Positions 21,760-30,700 of a DNA stretch of 64,000 nt are shown here, one piece after another. The DNA is from Roseateles hydrophilus. Lineage in GTDB: Bacteria; Pseudomonadota; Gammaproteobacteria; Burkholderiales; Burkholderiaceae_C. Where the stretch lies: positions 1,364,001 through 1,428,000 of the forward strand of contig NZ_JAPPUY010000001.1 in NCBI RefSeq assembly GCF_026712245.1, read 5' to 3'. Within the stretch, counting starts at the first letter, position 1. The number at the start of each line of letters is the position of its first letter. The translations under genes and the position numbers were made by a program. The notes under the pieces are model-generated. The model searched no databases and was not told the origin of the DNA. It saw only the letters and a list, made by a program, of their open reading frames with translations.

Positions 21760-21778
21760 ACGCAATAGAAAACCTGTG

Positions 21779-22990
21779 TCAGGCGTGCACGGCGCGCAAG
21801 CGCATCGAGAAAGCCTGCAGTTCGGCGATGCCACTCTCTTCCGCACGACGGCACCAGGCCTGCAGGTCGGCCACCAGCTGCTCGGCGGACACGTTCGTGC
21901 GTGTCCACAGTTGGCGCAGTTCCTCGCGCATCGTGACGAGCTTATCGATCACCGGGCTGGCGGCACGGGCGTGCGCCAACTGGCCATGCACGCCCGCAGG
22001 AATGCGCTCGACATCACGGTGCAACCAACGCTTGGCCAGCTTGAACTGGGCAAAGCGCTCGGAGTGCTTGCCGCCCTCGGCCTTGATCTTGTCCAGTTCT
22101 GCCGCACAGACCGATTTCAGGTCGCGCGCATAGCTGGCCATCACCTCGTAGCGGTTGGCGATCAGCGCCTCCAGTGTGCGGGCGTCAGCCGGCTTCACCT
22201 CACCCAGGCTCAACTTGGGCGCCGTCTTGCGCACCTTGGCCCAGCCCAGCATCTCCAGGCCACGGATGTACATCCAGCCGATATCAAACTCGTAAGGCTT
22301 GATGGAGAACTTGGCCGACGTCGGGTAGGTATGGTGATTGTTGTGCAACTCCTCGCCGCCGATGATCAGCGTCCAGGGCGTCAGGTTGGTCGATGCGTCC
22401 GGCGCCTCGAAGTTGCGATAGCCCCAGTAGTGACCGATGCCGTTGACAACGCCGGCCGCCCAGATCGGGATCCAGGCCATCTGGATCGCCCAGATGGTGA
22501 GACCGATGACGCCGAACAGCGTCACGTTGATGATCAGCATCAGCGCAATGCCCATGGCGCTGTGCTTGATGTAGACATTGCGCTCGATCCAGTCGTCCGG
22601 CGTGCCGCGGCTGTACTTGGCAATGGTCTCCATGTTCTTGGCTTCGGCGCGATACAGCTCGGCACCTTCGGCCAGCACCTTCTTCAGGCCGCGCGTCTGC
22701 GGGCTGTGCGGGTCTTCCTCGGTTTCGCACTTGGCGTGGTGCTTGCGATGGATGGCCACCCATTCACGCGTGACCATGCCAGTCGTCAGCCACAGCCAGA
22801 AGCGGAAGAAGTGCGACGGGATGGGGCCGAGATCCAGCGCCCGATGTGCCTGCGAACGATGCAGGAAGATCGTGACGGCCGCGATCGTGATGTGGGTCAC
22901 GATCAACCCGTACACCACCAGTTGCCAGGCGCTGAAATCGAGCAGGCCGTTTTCCAGCCAGTTCAACAACGCGTTCAAGAAGTCATTCAT
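21779..22990 (-). CDS. Membrane fatty acid desaturase (acyl-CoA delta-9 type)
   Basis: A 403-residue di-iron membrane desaturase. The three histidine boxes are HRSQAH (44-49), HRKHH (81-85) and HNNHH (216-220), with paired membrane helices near residues 22-43, 62-75 and 146-185. It introduces a cis double bond into saturated acyl chains, using O2 and an electron donor, to keep membranes fluid. The C-terminal 150 residues form a charged helical extension with three Leu/Arg-rich helices beyond the catalytic core. It lies apart from other lipid genes. Confidence 0.9.
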   Translation of the reverse strand: MNDFLNALLNWLENGLLDFSAWQLVVYGLIVTHITIAAVTIFLHRSQAHRALDLGPIPSHFFRFWLWLTTGMVTREWVAIHRKHHAKCETEEDPHSPQTRGLKKVLAEGAELYRAEAKNMETIAKYSRGTPDDWIERNVYIKHSAMGIALMLIINVTLFGVIGLTIWAIQMAWIPIWAAGVVNGIGHYWGYRNFEAPDASTNLTPWTLIIGGEELHNNHHTYPTSAKFSIKPYEFDIGWMYIRGLEMLGWAKVRKTAPKLSLGEVKPADARTLEALIANRYEVMASYARDLKSVCAAELDKIKAEGGKHSERFAQFKLAKRWLHRDVERIPAGVHGQLAHARAASPVIDKLVTMREELRQLWTRTNVSAEQLVADLQAWCRRAEESGIAELQAFSMRLRAVHA

Positions 22991-23034
22991 GCGACCAGGA
23001 CCTCACCCGCTCAGGGGCATGCAAAGAGACCGTG

Positions 23035-23040
23035 ATTGTA
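23035..23040 (-). promoter_or_regulatory. -10 element of desaturase gene
   Basis: TACAAT on the minus strand, 44 bases upstream of the start codon, in a region without other AT-rich sequence. No convincing -35 hexamer is seen. Confidence 0.4.
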
Positions 23041-23121
23041 GAGGTGCGCCCCCAAAAGCGCTCTTCGGGCAGCACCGCATTCGCGCGCAGGCGAGAAAAT
23101 CGGCGCGCCTTTTGACGGTGA

Positions 23122-24384
23122 TCAAGCGCGGCGTTCCCACGCCACGGCGAAGAAGCCGTCCGTCGCGTGCCGGTGCGGCCAGAGCCGCAAGGCCCCGTTC
23201 TCCACCAGCTCCCCAGCTCGCTCGACCTGGGCCTTGGCCAGCGCCTCCTCGGCAGCCAGCGGCTGGAAGTCCGGGTGGGCGGCAGCGAACTCGGCGGCAA
23301 TGACCTCGTTCTCCGCATCCAGCAGGCTGCAGGTCGCATAAACGAGCCGACCGCCCGGCTTCACCAAGCGCGCGGCGCTGGCCAGGATGGCGCGCTGCTT
23401 GTCCTGCAACTCAGCCACGGCCTGCGGCGACTGGCGCCACTTCAGGTCCGGGTTGCGGCGCAGGGTGCCCAGGCCCGAGCACGGGGCGTCCACCAACACG
23501 CGGTCGATCTTGCCGGCCAGGCGCTTGATGCGGTCATCTCGCTCGTGGGCGATCTGGGCCGGGTAGACGTTGGACAGCCCGCTGCGCGCCAGTCGCGGCT
23601 TTAGCGCGTCCAGCCGATGGCCGGAAACATCGAACGCATACAGGCGACCGGTGTTGCGCATCAGGGCACCGAGGGCCAGCGTCTTGCCGCCGGCACCGGC
23701 ACAGAAGTCCACCACCATCTCGCCGCGCTTGGGTGCCAGCAACAGCGCCAACAACTGGCTGCCCTCGTCCTGCACCTCGACGCCGCCGCTCGTGAACAGC
23801 GCCAGCTTGTTGATGGCCGGCTTGCCGTCGATGCGCAGACCGACCGGCGAGTAAGGCGTAGGCACCGCGTCAATGCCGGCGGCCGCCAACTCAGCCTGCG
23901 CGTCCTCGCGCTTGAGCTTGAGCGTGTTGACGCGCAGGTCCAGTGGCGCCGGCTCGTTCAGCGCGGCAGCCAGACGCCAGAACTCGTCCTCGCCCAGCCG
24001 CTCGCGCAGGGGCTCGGCCAGCCAGTCCGGCAGGTTATGCCGCAGCCGTGGCGCCAGGCTCTCAACCGCGATGGCCTGCACCTGGACCAGCCACTGCTGC
24101 TCCGCCGGGCTGAGCGCTGCGCGCAGGAAACTGTCACTGCCGCGCCAGGCGAGCATGGCCAGCCGGCGCGGCATGGGCCCACTACCGCTCTGGGCCAGGT
24201 TCTGGAACTTGACCCGCTCGCGCAGCAGCGCGTAGACGGTCTCCGCCAGGCTGGCGCGCTCGCGCTGGCCGAGGTTCTTGTGTTGTCGGAAGAAGGCCGA
24301 AACGGTGGAGTCGGCGGGCGCGTCGAGCTTGTTGACGACGGCGATCAGCTCGGCACAGAGCTCGAGCAAGGCGTTGGGATGCAT
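23122..24384 (-). CDS. RsmB/NOP-family 16S rRNA (cytosine) methyltransferase
   Basis: A 420-residue SAM-dependent m5C methyltransferase. An N-terminal NusB-like helical region (1-140) precedes the Rossmann domain with VVDFCAGAGGKTLALGALM, the motif IV cysteine in DAPCSGLGTLRRNPDLKW and the catalytic cysteine in VYATCSLLDAENE. It resembles RsmB, which methylates C967 of 16S rRNA, but RsmF-like alternatives cannot be excluded by eye. A GATAAT hexamer lies six bases before the ATG and no Shine-Dalgarno sequence is seen. Confidence 0.88.
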   Translation of the reverse strand: MHPNALLELCAELIAVVNKLDAPADSTVSAFFRQHKNLGQRERASLAETVYALLRERVKFQNLAQSGSGPMPRRLAMLAWRGSDSFLRAALSPAEQQWLVQVQAIAVESLAPRLRHNLPDWLAEPLRERLGEDEFWRLAAALNEPAPLDLRVNTLKLKREDAQAELAAAGIDAVPTPYSPVGLRIDGKPAINKLALFTSGGVEVQDEGSQLLALLLAPKRGEMVVDFCAGAGGKTLALGALMRNTGRLYAFDVSGHRLDALKPRLARSGLSNVYPAQIAHERDDRIKRLAGKIDRVLVDAPCSGLGTLRRNPDLKWRQSPQAVAELQDKQRAILASAARLVKPGGRLVYATCSLLDAENEVIAAEFAAAHPDFQPLAAEEALAKAQVERAGELVENGALRLWPHRHATDGFFAVAWERRA

Positions 24385-24390
24385 CGCGGC

Positions 24391-24396
24391 ATTATC
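24391..24396 (-). promoter_or_regulatory. -10 element giving a probable leaderless rsmB-like mRNA
   Basis: GATAAT ends six bases before the ATG at 24384, with a possible -35 TTGGGG 18 bases further upstream. Transcription would start at or next to the start codon. Confidence 0.5.
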
Positions 24397-24411
24397 CCAA
24401 GCCTGTGCTGG

Positions 24412-25044
24412 CTACCCCAACAGCACGTGCTGGGCGGCGCCATCGCGGTGGTGCACGCGCTCGCCACTCCACACCAGCGCCTCCTCGACGAACCAGCGCA
24501 CCGACTGCGGGTAGATGCAGTGCTCGGCAGTCAGCACGCGGGCCGACAGCGCCTTGGCGTCATCCCCCGGCAGCACCGGCACGGCGGCCTGCATGACGAT
24601 GGCGCCGTGGTCCAGCTCGGCGGTGACGAAATGCACCGTCACGCCGGCCAGCTTGCAGCCCATCTCGATGGCCCGCTCGTGCGTGTGCAAGCCCGTGAAG
24701 GCCGGCAGCAGCGACGGATGGATGTTGAGCATGCGGCGCGCGTAACGGGCCGTGAAGCCCGGCGTCAGGATGCGCATGAAGCCGGCCAGCACGACAAGGT
24801 CGGGCGAGAAGCCATCGATGACGCGTGCCAGCTCGGCATCAAACGCCTCGCGGCTGGCGTAGACCTTGTGGTCCACCACCGCGGTGGGAATGCCATGTGC
24901 GGCGGCGAACTGCAGGCCACCGGCGTCGGGCCGGTTGCTGATGACAGCAGCCACCTCGGCCGGCCAGCCTTCGGCCGCGCAGGCCTTCACGATGGCCTCC
25001 ATGTTGGAGCCCCGTCCCGAAATCAGAATCACCAGTCGCTTCAT
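24412..25044 (-). CDS. purN: Phosphoribosylglycinamide formyltransferase
   Basis: A 210-residue GART enzyme of purine synthesis: 10-formyl-THF plus GAR gives FGAR. GAR-binding motif SGRGSNMEAIV at residues 10-20, catalytic Asn and His in NIHPSLLPAF, and catalytic Asp in VTAELDHGAIV. Start MKRLVILISG; longer readings lack similarity. It diverges from trpS and lies 27 bases upstream of the rsmB-like gene on the same strand. TACACT sits eight bases before the ATG. Confidence 0.95.
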   Translation of the reverse strand: MKRLVILISGRGSNMEAIVKACAAEGWPAEVAAVISNRPDAGGLQFAAAHGIPTAVVDHKVYASREAFDAELARVIDGFSPDLVVLAGFMRILTPGFTARYARRMLNIHPSLLPAFTGLHTHERAIEMGCKLAGVTVHFVTAELDHGAIVMQAAVPVLPGDDAKALSARVLTAEHCIYPQSVRWFVEEALVWSGERVHHRDGAAQHVLLG

Positions 25045-25052
25045 GGAACAGA

Positions 25053-25058
25053 AGTGTA
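25053..25058 (-). promoter_or_regulatory. -10-like element just upstream of purN
   Basis: TACACT ends eight bases before the purN ATG, and no ribosome binding site is present in between. It suggests a near-leaderless transcript; the hexamer match is moderate. Confidence 0.4.
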
Positions 25059-25100
25059 GGTGGCGCACCCCTGCCGTTCGGCAGGGCAAGCCGCGTGAAC

Positions 25101-25106
25101 GACAAT
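25101..25106 (+). promoter_or_regulatory. -10-like element just upstream of trpS
   Basis: GACAAT is followed by nine bases (CCGCGCCCC) and then the trpS ATG at 25116. The lack of a purine-rich ribosome binding site supports a leaderless or near-leaderless message. Confidence 0.45.
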
Positions 25107-25115
25107 CCGCGCCCC

Positions 25116-26117
25116 ATGACGACACCCGTCCTTACCCGCCCGCGCGTGCTGTCGGGCATGCGCCCAACCGGCGCACTCCACCTCGGCCATTTCCACGGCG
25201 CACTCAAGAACTGGGTGCAGTTGCAGGACACGCACGACTGCTTCTTCTTCGTCGCCGACTGGCATGCGCTGACCACCCAGCGCCCCAGCGGCGAGACGCT
25301 GGCACGCCATGCCTACGACATGGTCACCGACTGGCTGGCCGCCGGCATCGACCCCGAGCGCTGCACGCTGTTCCTGCAAAGCCGCATGCCCGAGCACGCC
25401 GAGCTGTTCACGCTGCTGGCGATGTGCACACCGTCCAGCTGGCTGGCGCGCATGCCCAGCTACAAGGACCAGGTCGCCGCGGATCCCGAGCTCGCCACCT
25501 ACGGCTTCCTCGGCTACCCGCTGCTGCAGGCGGCCGACATCCTGCTCTACAAGCCAGCCGGCGTGCCGGTGGGCGAGGACCAGGCCGCCCACGTCGAAGT
25601 GACCCGCGAGGTCGCACGGCGCTTCAACCGGCTCTATGCCGAGGCCTCGCCGGTCTTCGCTGAACCGCAGGCGCTGCTGACCGAGACCGCCCGCGTGCCG
25701 GGGCTGGACGGCCAGAAGATGAGCAAGAGCCTGGACAACGCCATCGCGATGCGCGATGAGCCCGAGACAACGGCGGCCAAGATCCGCACCATGCCGACCG
25801 ATCCACAGCGCGCGCGCCGTACCGACGCCGGTGACCCGGCCCGCTGCCCCGTCTGGCCGCTGCACCAGATCTACACCGACGACGCCACGCGCGCCGCCTG
25901 TGACGCCGGCTGTCGCACGGCCTCGATCGGTTGCCTGGACTGCAAGCAGCCACTGATCGAAGCCATCCAGAAGGAGCAGGCCCCCTGGCGCGAGCGGGCT
26001 GCGGCGCTGGACCCGCAGCAGGTCAAGTGGACGCTGGAGCTGGGCACTGAACGCGCCCGTGCCGTGGCGCGCAAGACGCTGCGCGAAGTGCGCGGCGCGA
26101 TGGGGCTGGTCAGTTGA
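25116..26117 (+). CDS. trpS: Tryptophan--tRNA ligase
   Basis: A 333-residue class I synthetase charging tRNA-Trp. The HIGH-like motif is HLGH (22-25) within GMRPTGALHLGHFHGAL and the KMSKS loop is at 201-205 (GQKMSKSLDN). ATG 25116 is preferred over GTG 25095 because a -10-like GACAAT falls between them. The C-terminal part contains CRTASIGCLDCKQ, a cysteine-containing segment seen in one TrpRS subgroup. It overlaps or abuts the DUF3717 gene. Confidence 0.95.
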   Translation: MTTPVLTRPRVLSGMRPTGALHLGHFHGALKNWVQLQDTHDCFFFVADWHALTTQRPSGETLARHAYDMVTDWLAAGIDPERCTLFLQSRMPEHAELFTLLAMCTPSSWLARMPSYKDQVAADPELATYGFLGYPLLQAADILLYKPAGVPVGEDQAAHVEVTREVARRFNRLYAEASPVFAEPQALLTETARVPGLDGQKMSKSLDNAIAMRDEPETTAAKIRTMPTDPQRARRTDAGDPARCPVWPLHQIYTDDATRAACDAGCRTASIGCLDCKQPLIEAIQKEQAPWRERAAALDPQQVKWTLELGTERARAVARKTLREVRGAMGLVS

Positions 26118-26128
26118 GCAGCGAGCGG

Positions 26129-26524
26129 GTGCATGTCACCGACCTCGAAGCCGCCATCAACTGGTGGCGTGAGCGCTCGCCCTCCATCGACAGCGTCAGC
26201 GCTGCGCCCGAGGTGTGTGCGCTCGCCGAAGCCTACGCGCTGCTGGCCTGGCGCCGCGCAACCGACATCGAGGTCGACGCGCTGAGCGATCAGGCGCTGG
26301 GCGCCTGGTTGAGCTGGTACGAGACGACACCCGACTCGCCCTGCATCGCCATCTGCTCCACCGCCCAGGGTGATCCGCTCTGCAAAGGCTGCGGTCGCAG
26401 CTTCGAAGAAGTGCAGCACTGGCCGGTGCTGGGGCCGTTCGAGAAGCGCCTCGTCTGGCAGCGCATCACGCAGGAAGGCACAGCCTGGCGCTTCAACCGC
26501 TATGCCGAACGGGTGCTGAAGTGA
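26129..26524 (+). CDS. DUF3717-DUF1289 fusion protein
   Basis: A small cytoplasmic protein of 131 residues. The N-terminal half, from MHVTDLEAAINWWRERSPS, is DUF3717-like. The C-terminal half carries the DUF1289 zinc-finger-like cysteines in SPCIAICSTA and DPLCKGCGRSFEEV. GTG 26129 is chosen because it matches the family N-terminus as I remember it; an alternative TTG at 26114 would overlap the trpS stop (TTGA). The stop overlaps the MATE start (GTGA). Function is unknown; the family often follows housekeeping genes. Confidence 0.75.
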   Translation: MHVTDLEAAINWWRERSPSIDSVSAAPEVCALAEAYALLAWRRATDIEVDALSDQALGAWLSWYETTPDSPCIAICSTAQGDPLCKGCGRSFEEVQHWPVLGPFEKRLVWQRITQEGTAWRFNRYAERVLK

Positions 26525-27891
26525 CGCAGGCCGAGCAGCTGGCAGGCATGAGCAGAATCCGCTTCGTCGACTCCGTTCGCCGCCTCGTTCCGCAGGCCTG
26601 GCCCGTGCTCGTGGGCCAGCTCGCCGTGATGATGTTCAGCACGGTGGACACGCTGATGATGGGCCGCGTGGGCCCGCAGGACCTGGCTGCACTGGCCGTG
26701 GGCTCGGCCGCCTACGTGACCATCTTCGTCGGCCTCATGGGCGTGGTGCTGGCGGTGGGGCCCATCGCGGGCCGGCAGTTCGGCGGCGGCGACCTGCACG
26801 GCGCCGGCCAAAGCTTCGTGCAGTCGCAGTGGCTGGCCGTGCTACTGTGCGTGCCGGGCTGCCTGCTGCTGTGGTTTCCCGACCCCTTCATCGCGCTGGC
26901 GCAACTGGACGCCACGCAGGCGGACAAGGTGCGCGCCTACACGCGGCCCGAGGCTTTCGCACTGCCGGCGGCGCTGCTGTTCACCGCCTTCCGCGGCTTC
27001 TCCACCGCCGTCAGCCGGCCCAAGGCCGTCATGGCCATGCAGCTCACCGGCCTCGCGGCCAAGGTGCCGCTGAACGCCGTGCTGGTGTTCGGCTGGGGCC
27101 CCATCCCGGCGATGGGTGTGGGCGGCTGCGGCTGGGCGACGGCCATCGCGATGACGGCGCAGGCACTGGTGGCGCTGACGCTGCTGCGCCGCGACGCCTT
27201 CTACCGCCCCTTCGCCGTGCCCATGCTGTGGCACACCCGGCCCGACCGGCAGGCGCTGGCGGGGCTGGTGCGGCTGGGCCTGCCCATGGGTGGGTCCATC
27301 CTCGTGGAGGTGACGGGCTTCACCTTCATGGCCTTCTTCATCGCCCGGCTGGGCGCCACGCCGGTGGCCGGGCATCAGATCGCCGTCAACCTGGTCGCCA
27401 TGATGTTCATGACCGCGCTGGCCCTGGCGACGGCCGCCGGCACGCTGGTGGCCCAGCACCTGGGCGCTGGCGAGAAGCGCGAGGCCCGCATCGTCGGCCG
27501 GCATGCGATGGCACTGGCCGCGCTGGTGGCTGCCGGCCTGGGTGCCGTCGTCGCGCTGGCGCGCGAGCCCATCGTGGCGCTCTACACCAGCAACCCCGAG
27601 GCCGCCGCCGCCGCGCTGCCGCTGCTGGTGTGGGTGTGGTTCTTCCACCTGGGCGACGCGCTGCAGACCGTGGCGGCCTACGTGCTGCGCGCCTACCAGG
27701 TGGCCACGCTGCCCATGATCATCTACGTCATCGCGCTGTGGGGGCTGGGCATTGGCGGTGGCTATGTCGTCGCGTTCGGCGCGGGCGGCAACGGCGCCGT
27801 GGGCTTCTGGCAAGCCGCCACCGCCGGCCTGCTCGCAGCGGCGCTGCTACTCAGCCTGCTGCTCAAGCGCGTCTTCAACGAGAACCGCTGA
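26521..27891 (+). CDS. MATE family multidrug efflux transporter
   Basis: A polytopic protein of 456 residues with twelve predicted membrane segments in two pseudo-repeats. NorM-like motifs are visible: LVGQLAVMMFSTVDTLMMGR in helix 1 and PVAGHQIAVNLVAMMFM in the second half. It would export cationic drugs or metabolites in exchange for Na+ or H+. The GTG start overlaps the previous stop; ATG 26548 (MSRIRFVDSV) is an alternative. It probably shares a transcript with trpS. Confidence 0.9.
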   Translation: MTQAEQLAGMSRIRFVDSVRRLVPQAWPVLVGQLAVMMFSTVDTLMMGRVGPQDLAALAVGSAAYVTIFVGLMGVVLAVGPIAGRQFGGGDLHGAGQSFVQSQWLAVLLCVPGCLLLWFPDPFIALAQLDATQADKVRAYTRPEAFALPAALLFTAFRGFSTAVSRPKAVMAMQLTGLAAKVPLNAVLVFGWGPIPAMGVGGCGWATAIAMTAQALVALTLLRRDAFYRPFAVPMLWHTRPDRQALAGLVRLGLPMGGSILVEVTGFTFMAFFIARLGATPVAGHQIAVNLVAMMFMTALALATAAGTLVAQHLGAGEKREARIVGRHAMALAALVAAGLGAVVALAREPIVALYTSNPEAAAAALPLLVWVWFFHLGDALQTVAAYVLRAYQVATLPMIIYVIALWGLGIGGGYVVAFGAGGNGAVGFWQAATAGLLAAALLLSLLLKRVFNENR

Positions 27892-27893
27892 CC

Positions 27894-27920
27894 GCGTCAC
27901 CGCGGCATTCCCCGTGACGC
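27894..27920. terminator. Hairpin between converging MATE and kinase genes
   Basis: A 7-bp stem, GCGTCAC/GTGACGC, with a 13-base loop fills most of the 48-base convergent gap. It has no T-run, so its strength as a terminator is uncertain. Confidence 0.4.
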
Positions 27921-27939
27921 CTGATGGCGACGCGCCTCG

Positions 27940-29310
27940 TCAGTGCTTGCTGGCCGGCAGGAAGATGACGAAGCGGCTGCCGCCGCCGTCGCGCGCCAGG
28001 CAGCGCACGCTGCCGCCGTGCCGCTCGGCGATCTGCTTGACCAGGCTCAACCCCAGGCCCACGCCGCCCGCCATCTCGGCGTGGCCGGGCAGCCGGTAGA
28101 AGGGCTCAAAGATGCGCTCACGCAGCTCCGCCGGCACACCGGGCCCGCGGTCCGCAACGTCGATCTCGTAGCCACCAGCCACCGGCCGCAGGCCGAGCTG
28201 CACGTCCGGGCCGCCATAGCGGCGCGCGTTCTCCAGCAGGTTGCGCACCGCGCGGCGCAGCAGGCGCTCCTGCCCGTCCACGCTGGCGGCGCCAGTTTCG
28301 GGCTCGAAGGCCACCTCGGTGCGCGCGGCCTCCTCGGCCGCCAGCGCCAGCAGGTCCACCGGCTGGCTGTCGCCCAGGGCGCTGCCGGCCTCGAGCCGGC
28401 TGGCCAGCAGCACCTCTTCGACCAGCGCATCCAGCTCGGCAATGTTGACGTCGATCTCCTGCGCCAGCCGCTGCCGCTGGGCGGGCGCTGCGTCGTCCAG
28501 CATCGCGAACGCCATCTTCAGCCGCGCCAACGGCGAGCGCAGCTCATGGCTGGCATTGGCCAGCAGCGTCTGGTGGGAGCGAAGCAGCGTCTCGATGCGC
28601 GCGGCCGCCTGGTTGAAACTGGCTGCCAGGGCGGCCACCTCATCGCGGCCGCTGTCGTCCACGCGGTGATGCAACTGGCCGGCGCCGAATTGCTCGACAC
28701 CGCCCTTGAGCGCCTCCAGCCGGCGTGTCAGCCGGCGCACCACCGGGTAGGCCCCGGCCGCCACGCCGACGAAGAGCAGCAGCAGCACCACGGCCAGCGT
28801 CGACAGCTGCGTGCTGCCGGGCGCCCCGGCACGCGCCGTCCAGGGCGCGTTCCACAAGCCTTCGTCCGGCCGGCCGCCGCGCCCGCCCGCCCCGGGGCCC
28901 GGGCCACCCGGCCCACCCGGCGCCGCTGGGGGGCGCACGGTGCGCACCATGTCCAGCGTGCGCCCGTCGCCCAGGCTGGCGCGGATGATGACCACGCCCG
29001 GATCATCCACACGCCGCTGGAATGCACCGGTGGCCGCAATGCGGCCACGCTCGTCCTCCAGCGCCAGCGGCATGCGCAGGCGGCCGGACCATTCCATGAA
29101 TGCCGCCGCTTGCTCGCGACGCGGCGCCGTGGCCGGCGGCAGCGCCAGGCGCAGCAACTCGGCAATGGCGTTCAGCCGCTCGCTGGCGGCGATCTCGACA
29201 TTGCCGCGCTCCTGCTCGATATGCCGCTGGAACAGCCAGGCCGAGCCGAACGCAAACGCCAGCAGCAAGGCCACCAGCGTCAGGTAGATGCGCAGGTAGA
29301 GGGACTTCAA
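27940..29310 (-). CDS. CpxA/RstB-like sensor histidine kinase
   Basis: A 456-residue inner-membrane kinase: membrane segment 8-27, periplasmic domain to about 168, second segment 170-190, HAMP region, phospho-acceptor H255 in ANASHELRSPLARLK, and an ATPase domain with NLLENARRYGG, DRGPGVP and GGVGLGLSLVKQIAE. The periplasmic domain carries an unusual Gly/Pro-rich stretch at about 128-147. It is two bases downstream of its regulator and part of a module with a Spy/CpxP-like chaperone, so envelope stress is the probable signal. Confidence 0.88.
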   Translation of the reverse strand: MKSLYLRIYLTLVALLLAFAFGSAWLFQRHIEQERGNVEIAASERLNAIAELLRLALPPATAPRREQAAAFMEWSGRLRMPLALEDERGRIAATGAFQRRVDDPGVVIIRASLGDGRTLDMVRTVRPPAAPGGPGGPGPGAGGRGGRPDEGLWNAPWTARAGAPGSTQLSTLAVVLLLLFVGVAAGAYPVVRRLTRRLEALKGGVEQFGAGQLHHRVDDSGRDEVAALAASFNQAAARIETLLRSHQTLLANASHELRSPLARLKMAFAMLDDAAPAQRQRLAQEIDVNIAELDALVEEVLLASRLEAGSALGDSQPVDLLALAAEEAARTEVAFEPETGAASVDGQERLLRRAVRNLLENARRYGGPDVQLGLRPVAGGYEIDVADRGPGVPAELRERIFEPFYRLPGHAEMAGGVGLGLSLVKQIAERHGGSVRCLARDGGGSRFVIFLPASKH

Positions 29311-29312
29311 GA

Positions 29313-30029
29313 TCAGCCGGCGTCGCCGTCAGCGTCCTGCTTGCGCGCAAACACATAGCCCGCACCGCGCACGGTCAGCACACGGCGCGGCGTCTTGGGG
29401 TCGTCCTCGATGACCGCGCGGATGCGCGAGATGTGCACGTCGATGGAGCGGTCGAAGGCCTCCAGCGGGTGGCCCTTGAGCGCGTCCATGATCTGGTCGC
29501 GGCTCAGCACACGGCCCGGGCTTTGCGCCAGCACGACCAGCAGGTCGAACTGGTGGCTGGTGAGATCGCAGATCTTGCCGTCCAGCCGCGCCACGCGGGC
29601 CGCGAGGTCGATGTCCAGACGGCCGAAGCGCAGCACCTCGTCGCCGTCCAGCTTGGGCTCCAGCCGGCGCAGCAAGGCCTTGATGCGGGCCTGCAGTTCG
29701 CGCGGCTCGAAGGGCTTGGCGAGGTAGTCGTCGGCGCCGAGCTCCAGACCCAGGATGCGGTCCATGGGTTCGCCACGGGCCGACAGCATCAGCACCGGCT
29801 GGTGGCGCCAGCGCGGGTCGCCGCGCAGCCAGCGGCAGAAGTCCAGCCCGTCACCGTCAGGCAGCATGATGTCCAGCACCAGCAGGTCGAAACGGCTTTG
29901 CGCCAGCGCCTCGCGCGCCTGCGCCAGGCTGCCGGCCGTGCTGACATCGAAGCCGGCCGCGCGGAGGTAGTCACCCACCATGCCGGTCAGGCGGGCGTCG
30001 TCATCGATCAGCAGCAGTCGGGCAGTCAT
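29313..30029 (-). CDS. OmpR-family response regulator (CpxR/RstA-like)
   Basis: A 238-residue regulator. Receiver with D10, D11, phospho-acceptor D53 (LLVLDIMLPDGDG) and K102; winged-helix output domain with LTSHQFDLLVVLAQSPGRVLSR and RSIDVHISRIRAVIEDD. Start MTARLLLIDDD; upstream in-frame residues lack similarity. It sits between the chaperone gene (92 bases upstream) and the kinase gene (2 bases downstream). Confidence 0.92.
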   Translation of the reverse strand: MTARLLLIDDDARLTGMVGDYLRAAGFDVSTAGSLAQAREALAQSRFDLLVLDIMLPDGDGLDFCRWLRGDPRWRHQPVLMLSARGEPMDRILGLELGADDYLAKPFEPRELQARIKALLRRLEPKLDGDEVLRFGRLDIDLAARVARLDGKICDLTSHQFDLLVVLAQSPGRVLSRDQIMDALKGHPLEAFDRSIDVHISRIRAVIEDDPKTPRRVLTVRGAGYVFARKQDADGDAG

Positions 30030-30121
30030 CGGCAGGTTCTGCGAAGGAATAAAAGGCCGGCGCGGCACGGCGCCGGTGGTTCTGGGCTCAAGCATCGCAG
30101 AACTCCTGGCCGCTCACGGGC

Positions 30122-30628
30122 TCAGCGGCGCTGTTCGGCGCGCTCGGCCATGCGCGCCTGGCGCTTCTTGGCCAACGCCGCGATCTTGGCGCGCTGCTCG
30201 GGCGTCAGCACACGGGCAGCGTCAATGCTGGCCTGGCTCATGCGCTTGGACGCGGCGTCATGCTGCGCGCTCATCTGCTGACGCAGCGACTCGATGGCTG
30301 CCGCATCGATGTTGGGCGCCGCGTAGAGCGCTGCCAGTTGCTGGCGCAGCTTGGCGCCGGTCTCGCGCTGGCCCGACAGGTCCTGCCGAGCGGCCTGGAA
30401 GATGCTCTTGATCTGGCTGCGCTGGGCGTCCGTGGCGTCCACGAGGTCGAGCATGTGGCCGCCGAAGCCGCCCATGCCACCCAACGGGCCGCCCGCCATC
30501 ATGGCGTCCGGGCCGCCGTGGCGACCATGGCCACCGCCGGGCATGGCCTGTGCAGCCACGCCGCTCAGGGCCAGCGCCGCAGCCACGGTGCCGACGCGCA
30601 ACAGGTTCTGGATCTGGAAGGCTTTCAT
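30122..30628 (-). CDS. Spy/CpxP-family periplasmic chaperone or stress sensor
   Basis: A 168-residue protein with a signal peptide (residues 1-24, ending SGVAAQA) and then a Gly/His/Met-rich stretch (PGGGHGRHGG, MAGGPLGGMGGFGG) that may bind metal. The rest is helical with the family LTPEQRAKIAAL motif near the C-terminus. AGGAGA lies seven bases before the ATG. CpxP relatives inhibit the CpxA kinase and help degrade misfolded proteins. As first gene of the kinase-regulator operon it is probably also the feedback target. Confidence 0.82.
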   Translation of the reverse strand: MKAFQIQNLLRVGTVAAALALSGVAAQAMPGGGHGRHGGPDAMMAGGPLGGMGGFGGHMLDLVDATDAQRSQIKSIFQAARQDLSGQRETGAKLRQQLAALYAAPNIDAAAIESLRQQMSAQHDAASKRMSQASIDAARVLTPEQRAKIAALAKKRQARMAERAEQRR

Positions 30629-30700
30629 CACGGGTCTCCTGAAGGAAGGGGGTGTGATGAGCATCTTCTGAGCCCCCTGTTGGGGATCTTTGGGGCTGCG

